The position numbers were made by a program, and so were the translations under genes. A DNA stretch of 64,000 nt from Cymodocea nodosa. Taxonomy: Eukaryota; Streptophyta; Magnoliopsida; Alismatales; Cymodoceaceae. Location: the NCBI GenBank assembly GCA_036874045.1, contig JAZBRI010000011.1:12778501-12842500 (forward strand), read 5' to 3'. The notes under the pieces are model-generated. The model saw only the letters and a program-made list of their open reading frames with translations, was not told the DNA's origin and did no database searches. Within the stretch, counting starts at the first letter, position 1; each line of letters opens with the position of its first letter. Positions 38,895 through 52,107 of the stretch are shown in pieces.

Positions 38895-40314
38895 CGTCGA
38901 TCAGCAGCAACTTATCCAGAGGTTCCCCGTGGTTATGGTAAACCCTAAAACCCAAAACAATTATAACAGAGGGTGGAGACGGGACCGCCTTCCGATTTCA
39001 TTTCCACCAGGTCAGCCCTTTTGTAGGATTTCGGACCTCGGCGTCGTATGCGTAATAATTATGTCAAATAATTGTATTGTTATATATGTCGTTATTTTAT
39101 TATATTCTTTTATAATTTAGTGAAATTGTAATTGATGATTTAAGATGTTATAAATTCAAATACATGAAATATTTACTGGCCTTTGATTTTAGACTTATAT
39201 ATTAATAATTTGTAAGCATATATAATTAGGTAAAAATTGTATCGTTGAATCGAGTAATAATCATGTCGAAAAAAAAAAATTACGCCCACTAAATAGATAT
39301 CTCAAAAAACATATGTTGAAGAATTATGGTGTTATCGTATCATGTCTATTTTTTTTTTTTTGCAGAGGTACGTAGCTGATATTTCTTTATCACCCCTATT
39401 TGCAGAGATCTATTATTGGCACTTCAGCCTGGCCTCAACATAATTGTATGCCATCAAAAGTCCATCAACCTATATTTCATGATAGATTGAAAAAATTAGC
39501 CCGTGAAGTATTTAAACATATATAATATTTTTTCACATTAGAAATGTTCCAGGTCCAACAAGTATATATAAGCTCTCTCTAATCTTCTGGTTAAAGCGAG
39601 AAGCCATCTATCGAATGTAGACATGACTGGGAAGCGCAAAAGCTTCTATTTGCATGTTGTGATCAAGCATGATACATTTGTTTGATAGGATAACGAGAGA
39701 TTGTAAATTTTCTTCATCATTTGATACTAAATTATCTTCTACTTAATTCTAAGTAGCGATGAGGTGCTGTATTTCTACTTGAACTTCTTTTGGTAAGTCT
39801 TTGCTAGCTGGTAAATGTTCTCTTCGTTTCTCTTCTTTCTAGTCACATGTCATGTAGTGATGGGTAAGATGAGACAACAACCTCCCAGAAACGAGTGTTT
39901 TCTCCCAAAACGCCACTTGAGACATCTTTCTCTATTATATGTTGTTTTTCAATAATAATTCTGTTAGGGATAAATATTAATGATTTTTAGTTATATTTCC
40001 TTCAAAATTACGTCATACAAATATTTTTAAATATGTTTTGCCAAATAAATTCTGCACCACACAATTGTGTATTTACATTGCTTGAATTTAACCAAACATA
40101 AGAGTAGAATTTGCAGACAAACTCTCTCCCGCATGTTCTGCTCCTACAGCTTCCTTAATTTCAGAAAATAATAATAAAACTTTTCAGACGTTAACGCCAG
40201 AAGACCGTCCAATCTTTTTTCTTCCTACCATCGTATTGTAAGTTGAGCAGGAAACCAATATGCATTCCATGCAGACGTTTTTCTTCTCAACAGATGTTAA
40301 TTAAGTATTAATGA
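38895..40314. other. intergenic region upstream of RBM39-like gene
   Basis: The first 120 bases hold the RBM39-like promoter and leader, with an AAACCCTA-like telo-box (plus strand, 38940-38947). The rest is AT-rich, with homopolymer runs at 39270 and 39351. No gene is supported. About 300 bases before 40315 are the likely 3' UTR of the ERF gene. Confidence 0.5.
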
Positions 40315-41609
40315 CTAGCTGAATTCGAAATCTAACCCTTGACCTTGGTAAGCATCGCCTAAATGTTGATGTTCATAAGGCGGAGGACGAGACAGAGGCG
40401 AGGGCGTGGTGAGCATAGGATTCGGAGGGAAAGAAGGTGATGGATTGGGTGCGAAAGAGCGTGTCGACCATTCGCCGCAGACGTCGGCGACCAGAGAAGG
40501 CCCGTGGAATCCACCGTACAAGTTGTGCAGCAGTTCAGAAGGGTAAACCACCGGGGAAGGCAGTGATAGGGTAGACGGCTGGTGGCGTTGGGTCGCTGAT
40601 AGAGAGGTCAGGGGTCGCTGGAGTTGAGCACTCTCGGGGAAGTTCAGCTTGGCTCGGTTCCCTCGGAAGCGGATAGCGGCAGCATCGTAGGCTCGAGCGG
40701 CGTCCTCGGCGGTGCTGAAGGTGCCCAACCAGATGCGGGCGGCTTTCCGAGGATCTCTTATCTCGGCAGCCCACTTGCCCCATGGCCGTCGCCGAACTCC
40801 TCTGTATTTTATCTTCTCCGGCTCCTCCGTGTTTGACGACACGTCACTCGGTGTGGTCGGACTGCACTGCTCCACCTCTGCACATCATGAATTTTTAAGA
40901 TATATTAGAATGGATCACGAAGTAGGAAGAAACGTTAGCAAACGAAGTTGATTCTAAAATGGCTAATCAATTAAGTTGATTGTAATTCTGTGATTTCATA
41001 ATCTCTACCACCACCACCACCACTACTACTACTGATTAGATTTATGGAAGCCACACGGCCGCCTGATATTGTTGACTTGGACCAACTTGAACTACAATAC
41101 ATACGCGAATTTTTTTTGGGTTGGCATGGACAGACAAAAGACAGCCTGTAAATATAAGTATACACATCTGTCGGTCTACCCAGCAAGAACCAAAAATCCA
41201 TGTGCAGATCGATGTCAGTGCGACATCAAGATTGAACGCATCTCAGGATCTAACTCATGAATGACTAATTACTGTTGTGAAGAAGTTTTACAAGTTTACG
41301 GTGGTGAAAAGTAAGTATGACTGTATGAGAAGCTAGCAACAACGTACGTAAGTGGTCAGCTGCCACCATGGACGCCGTCGCCTCCGCCATCCCAAGGGAG
41401 GAAGCGCTCGAGGGATCTGCAACCATCTTCTGGGTCTCGCCGCCGGACAACACATGGGTCAAAGCCGCAACCATCTTCGCCGTCTCCTCGTCGTGGTCGA
41501 CGCCCGGGAACGTGTACCCCGGCTGGCGGCTGCTCATGATATTGGGCGGGAAGCAGAAGCTGCCAAACTCGACGTCGGAGTTGCCTGGCCCGGCGGTTGT
41601 GAAGCACAT
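40315..41609 (-). CDS. AP2/ERF transcription factor, ABR1/group X-like
   Basis: Two minus-strand exons, 41609-41348 and 40877-40315, are joined by a 470-base GT-AG intron (phase 1) and encode 274 residues. The single AP2 domain (about residues 111-170) starts [20 protein letters not shown] and contains [16 protein letters not shown] and NRAKLNFPE. Ala and Asp at the usual DNA-contact positions make it ERF-type (GCC-box binding), not DREB. The N-terminal motif [11 protein letters not shown] and the intron position resemble ABR1/RAP2.6L-type (group X) factors, which act in ABA, wounding and stress responses. The C terminus is Pro/Ser-rich and ends in an acidic-aromatic LDFEFS that could be an activation tail. 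The start at MCFTTAG is chosen because a TATA box at 41723-41716 places transcription near 41690. An in-frame ATG at 41681 is just possible. Subgroup placement is inference. Confidence 0.9.
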
Positions 41610-41715
41610 TAATTCGAGCGAAAGCGCAGGAGCAAGGCGGAGCACGTAGAGTTTCTGCCGCAACAACTGGTGGTGGATCATATATATATATATGTACAGA
41701 GACATGATTCAGTCA

Positions 41716-41723
41716 TATTTATA
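41716..41723 (-). promoter_or_regulatory. TATA box of the ERF gene
   Basis: TATAAATA on the minus strand, 107 bases upstream of the proposed ATG at 41609, is a near-perfect plant TATA box. A start about 25-30 bases downstream would exclude the in-frame ATG at 41705 from the message. Confidence 0.6.
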
Positions 41724-43125
41724 GACAAATGGACGAGGCCTGACTTTCTCCTCCTCCCCCATTGACATTTCCCTTTGGTAAAACGGAATTTTGCGACTTC
41801 ATCACACGCTCTGATTAAACTTCTTCCGGAATCCAGAAGCAACGAACGTGGTTTTGGTCTCTTTCTCTTCCCCGGCCCCTGCCGACATGGGATGCGGTGA
41901 CGTTCCGGTCAACGCACTTTTCTCACCTTATTTTTTTATTTTTTATTTTTATAACAGTAGTAGTTTTTAAGTTGTTTACACGGATTAGAATTTTAATAAA
42001 GGTTCGGAGTTTCTTTGTCTTTGAGCAATTGAGCTAATCAATGCATAGAACTCTTCTAGATGTCATGTATTTGTAAGGCTTCCGTCACGTAATATAATGA
42101 CGAGCATTCCACCAATTTAACGTTCTAAAAAATTTTACTACTCTACTTATTTTGAAAAATCACCTTTATTTATTTTTTGAACCCTACGTTAGTATGAGAA
42201 GCCTTATATAATCATTTCAAATTACCGTCGATTTACATTATAAACCTGTATTAAAATTACAAATTTCATCATTCTCGTGCCCTTCTACTAGATTAAATTT
42301 TCATCTCACTATCAAAATTATAATTATACTATATTTTAATTTCCATCTGTTAAATCACATATTATGCAATTTACACGTACATGATCCCGCTTCTTTTATC
42401 GGATTCCTTATTAAATTAAGTGCACAATTTTCATAAACAAACTTATACAGTATTTAATAGGCAATTAAAAATGTATGATAAAATTTTAATTTAAGAAAAA
42501 GACCATACCTCCTCGGCCTAAAGGTCTGAGGTTACAACAGTTTTAAGAAATTATAACCATTAATATTAGTTTAAGCGTTAAATGTCAATATGACTACTCG
42601 TATTAAGATAAAACTTACAAAAAGTAATAGTTTATAGTAAAATAAGCAATGTCGATTTTTTAAAGAAATTTGAAAAAAGTGCACACACAACGCAGTTATG
42701 GCTTCATTTTTGCATTATGAATTTTCCAAAACAATTGTTACATATTTATCTTACATGTGATTATTTCTGGACGATTTTATTTCAAGGTTACCACAACCAC
42801 CACAAGAAGTCAAACCGGCCAGTGTCTGTGTTTGACCTTTGTGGTCATGTGGGTCATGTTGATCGTTCTGGTTAATGAATCTTCACGTTACCGCCAAAAC
42901 TCTAGGCATTTAAGTCAACGAATAGGCTTACAGATGAAATTAGAATTCTCTTTTATCATGAAATTTTTTGAATAATTCAATGAACGTTAATTAGACTTCA
43001 AATTTCATATCGATTTGTAAAATATTCAGGCTCACATTGATGAAAATCTAGTTTAAATATTGGTTTATATATCCAATTAAATATTAAATATAAAGGCAGA
43101 TATTCATGTTAATTTATAATCTTCG

Positions 43126-43160
<35 letters not shown>

Positions 43161-45780
43161 ATGCGTGATATTTAATTTGTTCCTAAATCCAAAGCTGCCA
43201 CATTTTCGTGGGACATTAGTAGACTGGTATTTACGGGAAACTTGCTTAGTACAAAATAAAGTAATGGTATAATTCTTTTCAAAAAAGATAATGATATAAC
43301 AAATTCCAATTTCACCCTCGTTACCCTTTTTAATTGGTATCAATTGTTATAAAATAGAACATTAAATTAATAGAAAAGAAAATGGCCCACCGGAAAACGT
43401 GCAAGCCATGCACCGGTGTATAGAGACCAACCTGCTTTGACGTGGAAATCCGATCAAGCTAATAATAATAATAATACACGAGTCGGCAGGGTATTCCCAG
43501 ACAGACGCGTTGCGGTGTCATTTCTGTTCAATTCTTCATATCTAGAGATTCAATTTTTCTAAATCCAAGTTAAATACTAATATATATATATAGCATAAGA
43601 TTTTGACTATTAATCAGTTTTTTATAATTTCGTTAATGTCTTTCACGATCGACCACATCCACTGGCTCCGTTGCCCAGATGAGGTCTGTCGATCAAGGCA
43701 TGAACAGTTTTTATTGTCTAATGGTGTAATCAAAAGTACGTGAAAAGATTATAGATGCAGCCTAATTAATGTTAATTCGTCGTTATAATTTTTATTATAA
43801 TTATAAACTTCATCATTTAAATCTTACTTTTGAACTAAAATGTTTTTTTTTTTTAAAATCTCAACCTCAGAATTACAATTATTTCATATTTTATACATCG
43901 TTTAATTTGCATCTACATCATGCAACTCTTCCAAACTAAATTATTTTCATCATTTCCCTGAATTTATAGCTAAATTAAGATCATAGTATCACAAAAAAAA
44001 AAGTGAATTATATCTTTAGAAATTAAAAATTTCTAATAGATAAAATAAGAATACAAAACAATTACAAATATAATTCTAATTTTTATTTACTAAAAAAAGA
44101 ATTTACAATCATTTTTCAACACAATTTCTTATTTGTTAGTTCTGATACAGTATAGTCTGAGATATAATTCAAATATAAAATAAAACTTTATTTTAATCTT
44201 ATTTAAATTATATTTTCAAACCTAAGCATTTACACAACTTTTGATTCTTCTAAATTTTTGCTCAACTTCTGTATCTTTTTTTTCTCTTATCTTTGAATCT
44301 CTTAGACTTCCTTCATTGCAACTCTTCTTCTGAATTTGCTTAAGATTCAAATTTTATTTAATGTTAAAGAATTTCAAGATTTCTCTGTATTTTCAAAAAG
44401 TAATATGTATGTATGTAGGTATGTATGAATATTTTGATTAGGATGATTATAGCATAACTCATATTCTTTATTTATAATAGTAAAACTATAACTTCATATT
44501 CACCATGTTCATCCACTTAATTTATAATTCATAATTTTACATACTAATTTAAATTTAAATTATCTACAATCTTTATTGTATTTTTGAATTTCTACTATCT
44601 TTTTGAATTTCCACAATTTCTTGTCATAAAACAATTGAAATTTTTTTTCTTAGAGATTTGTAGAATTTTTTTTAAGTCACTACTTTAGTCGAATACTTAT
44701 CCTTTAAGACCTGTAAAAAATTGAATATTTATCTATAACTTTTCAAGTCCTTACATCAGCAAAACATATGATTGAAAATAACAAAATTTATTTATTCATT
44801 AGTTACTTTATAAAACTCGAATAATTATCTATATATGCAAATAAAAATTCAAACAGTTATCTAAATTTTCAACTTTTCATTATCAAATGTATATATAAAA
44901 TACGTGAAAACTTAAAATATTAAAAACATATATGCAGATAACTTAACTTTATAAGTTTTTAACATAACTTTTCGACTAACTGGAAACGTTAATTATATGA
45001 TTTTTTAAAATTTATTAATATCTAATTATATGACTATTATAATTAAACTTATTTAAATTTATTTATAAATTTAATAAAATATTTATCATCAAAACAAAAT
45101 TTCTAACACATGCCAACCTATATGCCAAACTATATATTCTCTTGGACTTATATTTTACTTTTTATCTCTTCAAATCATACCTCGTGTCATCCTATTTTGA
45201 ATTTATCGAGGATTGTGATCTAAAGACTAACAACCCTTCCCTCGATGCACTAAACCAAGAGCACTTAATTCAAAACTTAAGAAACTAATTAAAACAATTA
45301 ATCTACGTAATTCTAACCTGCTCTCAGATCGTTTGATGTGCGGTAAATGGCTCCTCAGCCAACATCAATTCTACCTGAAATTTTAACAACCAAAGGTGAG
45401 TGACCAATTAATAATCGCCACCCAATAACATCCATCAAGAAATAAGTAAAACATTAAATAGCAGTTAAATTGGATTGTTCGTAATGCAACTCTATTAGAT
45501 CACTTCGCATTAATGCAAGCATCCTCACACAACCCCAAACTCTCTCGTCACCCACAATTCCTCCGTAAGGTGCCTGCACTTATGTGCATCATTATTATGA
45601 TATATATCAACTCGTCCTCATGCCTCTTATTGTTAATGTCCTACTTTATTTCACCTCCCCTCTTCTCTTTCTTGAAGTTTGTGATTCACGTTATTGAATT
45701 GAGATTTTCCATACCGTAACCCAAAACACAGCCGCTTCTTCATGGAACCCCTACATTCACATGGTCAGTCTTTTTGACAG
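41724..45780. other. intergenic, very AT-rich
   Basis: The first 200 bases are ERF upstream DNA. The rest is AT-rich and I found no coding region, tRNA or recognisable element. A (TA)n run lies at 43138-43160 and an (AAT)n tract at 43460-43475. Confidence 0.5.
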
Positions 45781-46350
45781 ACGGGTAGAGTCATCCATAG
45801 TTTTTTTTATCAAACGCATTGGCCACCCTCTGTTCTTCTCTTTTAGGATGACTTATCAGCATGACCTCTTTCATTCATGTAGCAGCCATTCTCAATTTCT
45901 CAGACTAACTCATCCATATAGTCTCCTTAACCTTTGTGGCAACCATCCTTATCCGTGCAATAGCTATCCACATGGCCACATGGCCTCTTTCATCCGTACA
46001 ATAGCGATCCTTTGTCTCTTACATAAACTCATCCACGTGATCTCTTTTTCATCCCAGTGCTATCTACTCTCGATCTCTCAAAAGTCAACTCATCTACGTG
46101 ACCTCTTTCATCTGTATGCTAGTCACCGTCTGTTCTTAAGTTAACCCATCCACGTGACCCTTTTCATCCATGAAATGCCCACCCTTTGTCTCTTAGGTTT
46201 ACACACATGGCTTCTTTCATCTATGTTTTAGCCACCATAAGTCTCTCGGGTTGGCTCATCTCTGCAATCTCTTTTTTAACTGTGTAATAATAGCCATCTT
46301 TAAACTCTTGGGTCAACTTATCCATGCAGTTTTTTTTATTTGTGTAATAA
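45781..46350. repeat. degenerate ~60-bp tandem repeat (about nine copies)
   Basis: A unit of about 60 bases recurs with the core CTCATCCACGTGACCTCTTT, then CATCC-TGT-GTAGCCACC and a CTCTC-rich tail. The core begins near 45861, 45921, 45981, 46041, 46101, 46156, 46211 and 46267, so spacing is 60 at first and then 55-57. Copies differ a good deal. Two more separate partial copies lie at about 46700-46800, and traces appear at 47150-47240. Open frames across the array are by-products of the repeat. Confidence 0.82.
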
Positions 46351-48561
46351 TCAAAGGAGGTATTTATGTATTTGAAAAATGATAAAAAAAAAAGACGGAA
46401 TATCATAAAAAAATAATGAAAAAAGAAGAAGAAAATAACGAAAAATTAATAGAAAATCAATATATTTTTCTATCATAATATCAATTCTCATCTACTAAGT
46501 ACATAAATAATTTTTATATCAAAATTACATGCTACTAATATATTCTATGATAATTCACTTCTTCTTTTTCATTTTTCATCAATTTCAAAGATCAAAAAGT
46601 TAAAAAAATGGGGAAAAAAAATTCTTGTATATTAAAAAAAAAAGATAAAATCCTTTTAAAACTTATTTAATACACATACACTTAAAAAATAATAAAAAAT
46701 TTCACGTGACTCACTCATCCACTTCTTTCATCCATGCATTAACCACTTTACAAATTGTCTCGTCTACATGGCCTCTTTCATTTGTGTGGTAGCCACCCTT
46801 CGGATATTCTGTGCTCCAGTGGAAATCCCTGTTCACCGCTGGAGCGTGGAAAATGAGAAGCCAATCGGTAAAATGGCCTACAGTAATTACCGGTGTGGTA
46901 ATTACTGTAGCAATAGTATTTTTTTAAGAGTTGGTTTCAGACTTCTGTTCACAAACTCCAATGCATTTTATCAATGAAACGATAAAAATGCCTGCACCAA
47001 TTATGATGGAATATGTACATCCACCAATATGAGTTTATGTTAATCATAAATCTTTTAAGTAGTAAACGTAAACAAGTCTTTCATGTTACTTTTGAAGCTG
47101 TCTCCAAATGCACCCTTAATTTCTCAAGTTCACTCCATTCAATAGCCATCCTACTATCATCAAGTGATCTCATTCATGAAGCCCTCTCAAAATGAGACGG
47201 GCTCATTCGTAACGCCTGTTCGTCGATATGGTAGCCTTTCCAAGTATCACGTCCAACATCCACATTATTTTCATACATTTATTTCATCAAATAATTTCAT
47301 AGCAAATCTAGCTTAATCACTATAGCAAATCTATCCCATATGGCACTCATTATATGTATTTACACAAGCAAATATATCTAACCACATGTCTATGGTATAT
47401 GATAAGGTCACCATTCCATACCACATTAGCCGTCTAGGCCATACCAGATTTCACATATATATCATGCATGTAGTACTATTTTTATGGCAAGATTACCTAT
47501 CACTATTTTACAGATCATCACACACATATCTCGTTGTCATCATTACTACCACATCAATATCACTTACGTTATGCATTGAACATATATGTGACGAGAGAAG
47601 TCTTGGAAATGACTAAAATAAAAAAAGCCATGAACTCCCTTGAAAGTTCCCATATGGCTTAAGTCTCAAACAAACCTCCATTTTTGCATACGCTTGCAAT
47701 TCATCATCTAACTAAGCCAGTTAAATCTACGAGCTGCTCATAAAAGTTTCAGATTGTGTATCTTCTCTAATGGATTCTCCCCATCTACCTCATAGTACCA
47801 CACTTAGAAGTAATCAAGTGCATAACATTGTAAAAATATATATCAACTGCACGAAATAATACAAGATAAGCGAAATCTAACCATATATCTAGGACAAACG
47901 TAACAAATGCATGGTAAAAGCTTACATAAAGAATAGTGCATCATTCCTTGCACAGTATCAAAACTAGGCAAGTAAAATCTGTTTGACACCTTGCACAGAA
48001 TCAAAACTAACGTCTGGTATATATGAAAAACAATCCAATATCACGATATCTACCACTACCAGCATGGTATCTGAACCAAGGATGCTAAACTAAATAATAG
48101 ACTACCGTTTGATAAATAATCTCAGATAAGCCATGATAAAGGATGTCAAGATTGTCATACAGCCACACAGATGTTGCATTAACATTAGGACAGCACTAAA
48201 TAAAAGATTTCAAGTATTCAAACTAATGATCCAGTTCCAAGGGAACTCGATCAACATGTCTCGAGTTATAACAAAAGAGGCACGGACATGTTAAACCAGA
48301 AAAATTCAGCAGGATTCACATGACATCAACTCTGACTAAGATCGTCCATAAAAAAGTTGTCCGGAAACAAGCATAAATAAGCATCCTCTTTTAGGCCATA
48401 AGTTCATTACCAACATGCATTCGAAAGGAAATTCATTAATTAATTTTTTTTAAATGCATTCTAAAGGTATTAAATAAATGCTGGAACAAGGAGTATCAAC
48501 GAGGTAATGTACTGCGAAATTAAGCACTCAAGGTGTGCACCTCGATTTGGCATTTCAACAG
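46351..48561. other. intergenic, no gene seen
   Basis: Apart from stray copies of the 60-bp repeat there is no recognisable feature. GC content is low and open frames are short and domain-free. Confidence 0.5.
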
Positions 48562-48945
48562 TCACCTTGTAGGCATGCGCCCGCCGAAGTTCCTGTCCAG
48601 CATCCAGGCTACACGATCAGCCTTAGCTTGCTCTCGGTACAAGGAGCTCCTACCCTATCACAAAGTTACCCCATTTACCACACGATTGAAATCACGCACT
48701 TGATCGAACCAGTCATTTCCAATGCAACCAAAAAGAAGAAGAAGCACAATTATCCACTTACATTCGCAAGGGAAGAATCGACTACTCTTTCTTGGGCCTT
48801 CCCCTCTCCGCTCCTCCTCCTGCTCTTCAAAAGCATGCCGTCTTCCAGATTGCACGAGCTCCATTCGCTTTGGCTGTTAAACTTGCAACAGAAGAAAAAT
48901 TTAATATTCATGATCATTAAACTTCTACCATCCACACCAGTTTCC
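48562..48945 (-). CDS. possible two-exon fragment of an unknown small protein
   Basis: Minus-strand exon A (start uncertain, about 48945, to 48762) reads SEWSSCNLEDGMLLKSRRRS, then GEGKAQERVVDSSLAN. It ends at a strong donor (AAT|GTAAGT). Exon B (48654-48562) begins after TGATAG and reads GRSSLYREQAKADRVAWMLD, then RNFGGRMPTR and a stop. Both exons are in phase 0 and fuse in frame. GC content is higher than the surroundings and the C-terminal amphipathic helix looks real. I do not recognise the family and found no initiating exon. It may be a partial or dead gene. Confidence 0.4.
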
Positions 48946-50749
48946 CGTCAAAATGGACTGGTTTCCATGGTCATCGATTACGGCCTAAACTCCAGATAAC
49001 AACCATTGCTCTTACAAACACAGATGGGTTCGTTTATTTTAAGCAATTTTTTATAACTAAAGTTCCTCTTTATTTTCGTTGATTTAGATGGTTCGCACTT
49101 CCATTGTATTTGTCATTTTCCAAAAAAAACCTTTTACCTTCAAATTCTTTTATTTATTTATTAACTCCTCTGAAGATGATTATTTGTTGAATCTTAGACT
49201 TCTTTCAGTATAAATAAGATCACCACGTGGTAAAAATTTTAGGTCATTTCAATTGCATGAAGAAGATAAGATAATAAGATTGAAAGAGAAGACAACATCT
49301 GATGTCTCCTTGTCTTCCTTTCCCTTGTTATGTAATGTCATTTTAATTTTTATGCAATATTAGCTTCTTTTAGCAAAAAGAAAAATGTCTTAACAAGAAA
49401 GAAAACAATTAACCGACATAATATGCCCTACACTTGATCAGTTGCTTGTAACCAAACATTAATTTTCGTCGCGAGGCCGATCGAGTTAACGAAAGAGCCA
49501 AACTTGCCCCTCAAGCGACGTACATATTAATTATTCATGTTTTTTTTTTTTCTTTCTACAAGATAAGTAGTGTGCAGTGGTGTTTGACTTTTTAGTGGCC
49601 GCCGGGATTTGACTTTCTGAGGGTGTACCTCTCTCACACATTGGGTTTCGATGTTGAGTTCTAACTGTAAAGACATTATTACAATGTTGATGGGTTATTC
49701 TTGCTTTTCTGATGTTCATCACGCAAGACGTAAAACTTTGATAAAGGCACGAATGTACGTAGTTGTTGATGATTAAGTGAAGGAGAGTGATTAATGGAAG
49801 CTCGTTAACTCCATGGCTGATTAGTTGGTCGCTCAACTAGCTTCTTATGAATTCTTTGACAGAGATTAATTAACCTTCTTCCTTCCTTCCTTTGGGTACC
49901 GTTAAATTGTATCACATTCTTCAAATTAGTAAGCTTTAGAAAAATAATGTACCATTTGATGGGGACCAACCGAATGACTTCTCCCCTGCCTCTTCTGGCG
50001 GTTTATAACTGCGTTGGTTGGTAATGCTTCTGCTTGATTTGTTTTGGTTCTGTAGTATTCACTCGCTACCATAAATATATCTATCTATCCAGGAACCAGC
50101 CAGAAGTCTGAACTTGCAATCTCTCATTGATTTATATCACCTTTTCTCGTGTTGGTTCCATGGTATGTATGTTTAGGATGATTATTTTAATTTAATCTTG
50201 CATAATTAACTCATCTTCTGTACATCTCTCTCTCCAGTTAACCAAGGATCGGTAATCGGTAAATATTTTAAACGGTTGACGGAGAGTGAGCAGATAAAGA
50301 CTGCTTCTCACCAAAATGCCACCAGCCTAATCTACAATTTTCGGTGGCTAAAGAAGATTATTATATTTCGATACTAGTACGGAAGATTAGGCTCTTTCCC
50401 CACACGTCCTTTTTCTTCCGCCTACACGGCCTTGTTTATAATTTCCCCCCGTTCTTCGTAGTTTCGTTCACGTGGATCGCAGCTTGCTTGCTTCGTCAAA
50501 ACCAGATGCTTCTTGCAAAGTGGGAAGTGGAACCAGCTAGCAATGAATGATCGATGCCGAGAGAGAGAGAGAGAGAGGATCCGAGAATGGCAGGAAGATG
50601 ACTATAAAATGCAGAGGAAAGAGGCGACGCTTACCTGCCTGCACCACCCCCTGCTTTAACCCTAACCAGCCAGGAAAGAGAGAGGAAGCGCAGACCCAAA
50701 AGGCAAAACCTGCCATTCACTCTTCTTTACACAGAAGGAGAGAGGAAGG
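48946..50749. other. intergenic, promoter side of the CC-like gene
   Basis: No coding sequence is supported. The last 200 bases, with a (GA)n tract at 50559-50578 and an AACCCTAA telo-like motif at 50660-50667, are likely leader and promoter of the downstream gene. Confidence 0.5.
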
Positions 50750-52107
50750 ATGATGGATGCGAAGACAGACTCGGAGGCGACGAGCCTGGCCCCATCTTCG
50801 CCGCCGAGGTCTCCCCGGCGGCCGGTGTACTACGTCCAGAGCCCATCCCACGACGGGGAGAAGACCAACGTCACCTCATTCCACTCCACCCCCGTCATCA
50901 GCCCCGTGGGCTCGCCACCCCACTCCAACTCCTCCGTCGGCATCCACTCCAGGGAGTCCTCCTCCACGCGCTTCTCCGGGACGCTCAAGAGCCACCACGC
51001 CGGCGGATCGAGCAAGATCTCCCCCAACGACGTGGTGGACGGGAAGGGGACCAAGCGCGACAAGAAGAAGCAGCGGGACTTCGAGGTGATCGAGGAGGAG
51101 GGGCTGCTGAAGGACGAGGATGAGAAGAGGGGCATCCCCAGGAGGTGCTATTACGTCGCCTTTGTGGGTGGGTTTGTTGTGCTCTTCACCTTCTTTGCTC
51201 TTGTGCTTTGGGGTGCCAGCAAGAATCAGGAGCCCCACCTCACTGTGAAGGTAAGAATCACCGCCTCTTTCTTTTAGATCCGAGATTGAGAATGCCTGCC
51301 ACCCAGATCTCGACAGAGATGACCACCGATTCCAGCATGCATCTATCTGTATATATAACTCAGATCGATCTCTTGCCGTACTAGAATAGAGTAGTACATA
51401 CATACATACATTTTCCTAGCTTGTTATGCATGCATGATTGACGAATGATAAACAAAAGTCAAGTTCGATTCGATCGGATGGCTGGTTAATGTATATTTAT
51501 GATAATGTGCAGAGCATCAAATTCGAGAACTTCAAAGTCCAAGCGGGATCGGACTCGACGGGCGTGCCGACGGACATGGCGTCCCTCAACTCCACCGTCA
51601 AGTTCACCTTCCGCAACACCGGCACCTTCTTCGGCCTTCACGTCTCCTCCTCCCCGCTCCAGCTCTCCTACGCCCAGCTCGCCCTTGCCTCTGGAGACGT
51701 AAACTTCCCGAATCACAATTAACCCATCGATATATGAATAACTACGCGTTGACCCGCCTGAATTGATTTGGTCGTTCCTTGATCGATCGATCGACCGATC
51801 GGACTTGTGTGCACAGATGGACAACTTCTACCAGCGTAGGAAGAGCCAGAGGAACGTGGTCGTGGTGGTGCAGAGCAACCGCATCCCGCTTTACGGCGTG
51901 AGCTCCAGCTTCATCGTCGGCGACGGCAAGGGCGGCAGGAAGCAGCAGAAGGTGCCGCTGAGGCTGGCGTTCAAGCTCAGGTCGAGGGCGTACGTGCTGG
52001 GCAAGCTGGTGAAGACCAAGTTCTACATCGACGTCGCCTGCTCCGTCGTGCTCGACCCCGACAAGCTCGACGTCCCCGTCCGTCTAAAGAACTGTAAAGG
52101 CAACTGA
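50750..52107 (+). CDS. companion of cellulose synthase (CC1/CC2)-like, LEA_2 membrane protein
   Basis: Three exons, 50750-51250, 51513-51698 and 51817-52107, all phase 0 with GT-AG introns, encode 325 residues. The N terminus MDAKTDSEATSLAPSSPPRS, then RRPVYYVQSPSHDGEKT, is nearly the signature of Arabidopsis CC1/CC2. In that family the cytosolic N terminus binds microtubules and supports cellulose synthase recovery under salt stress. A single transmembrane helix spans about residues 133-156 (YYVAFVGGFVVLFTFFALVL). The C-terminal half is an apoplastic LEA_2 domain with SIKFENFKVQAG, NTGTFFGLHVSSSP and FYQRRKSQRNVVV, ending RSRAYVLGKLVKTKFY and KNC. The second ATG (50753) has the better context (A at -3, G at +4), so residue 1 may be skipped. 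The coding GC content is high. The proline-rich loop seen in Arabidopsis after GSGS is short here. Confidence 0.92.

Noticed and set aside
38357..38948. Open frames overlapping exon 1 of the splicing factor
   Set aside because: The RS/RD-rich repeat coding sequence opens all frames. Only the frame starting MDFDEYDYLEKAVDD continues into the RRM exons.
41265..41705. Full-length minus-strand ORF start at 41705 as the ERF start codon
   Set aside because: The ATG at 41705 lies only 11 bases from the TATA box, so it would be upstream of transcription. The first 32 residues are not ERF-like.
45761..46144. 127-codon open frame in the 60-bp repeat area
   Set aside because: The frame runs through a tandem repeat whose unit (60 bases) is divisible by three, so it stays open by construction. 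The translation has no domain.
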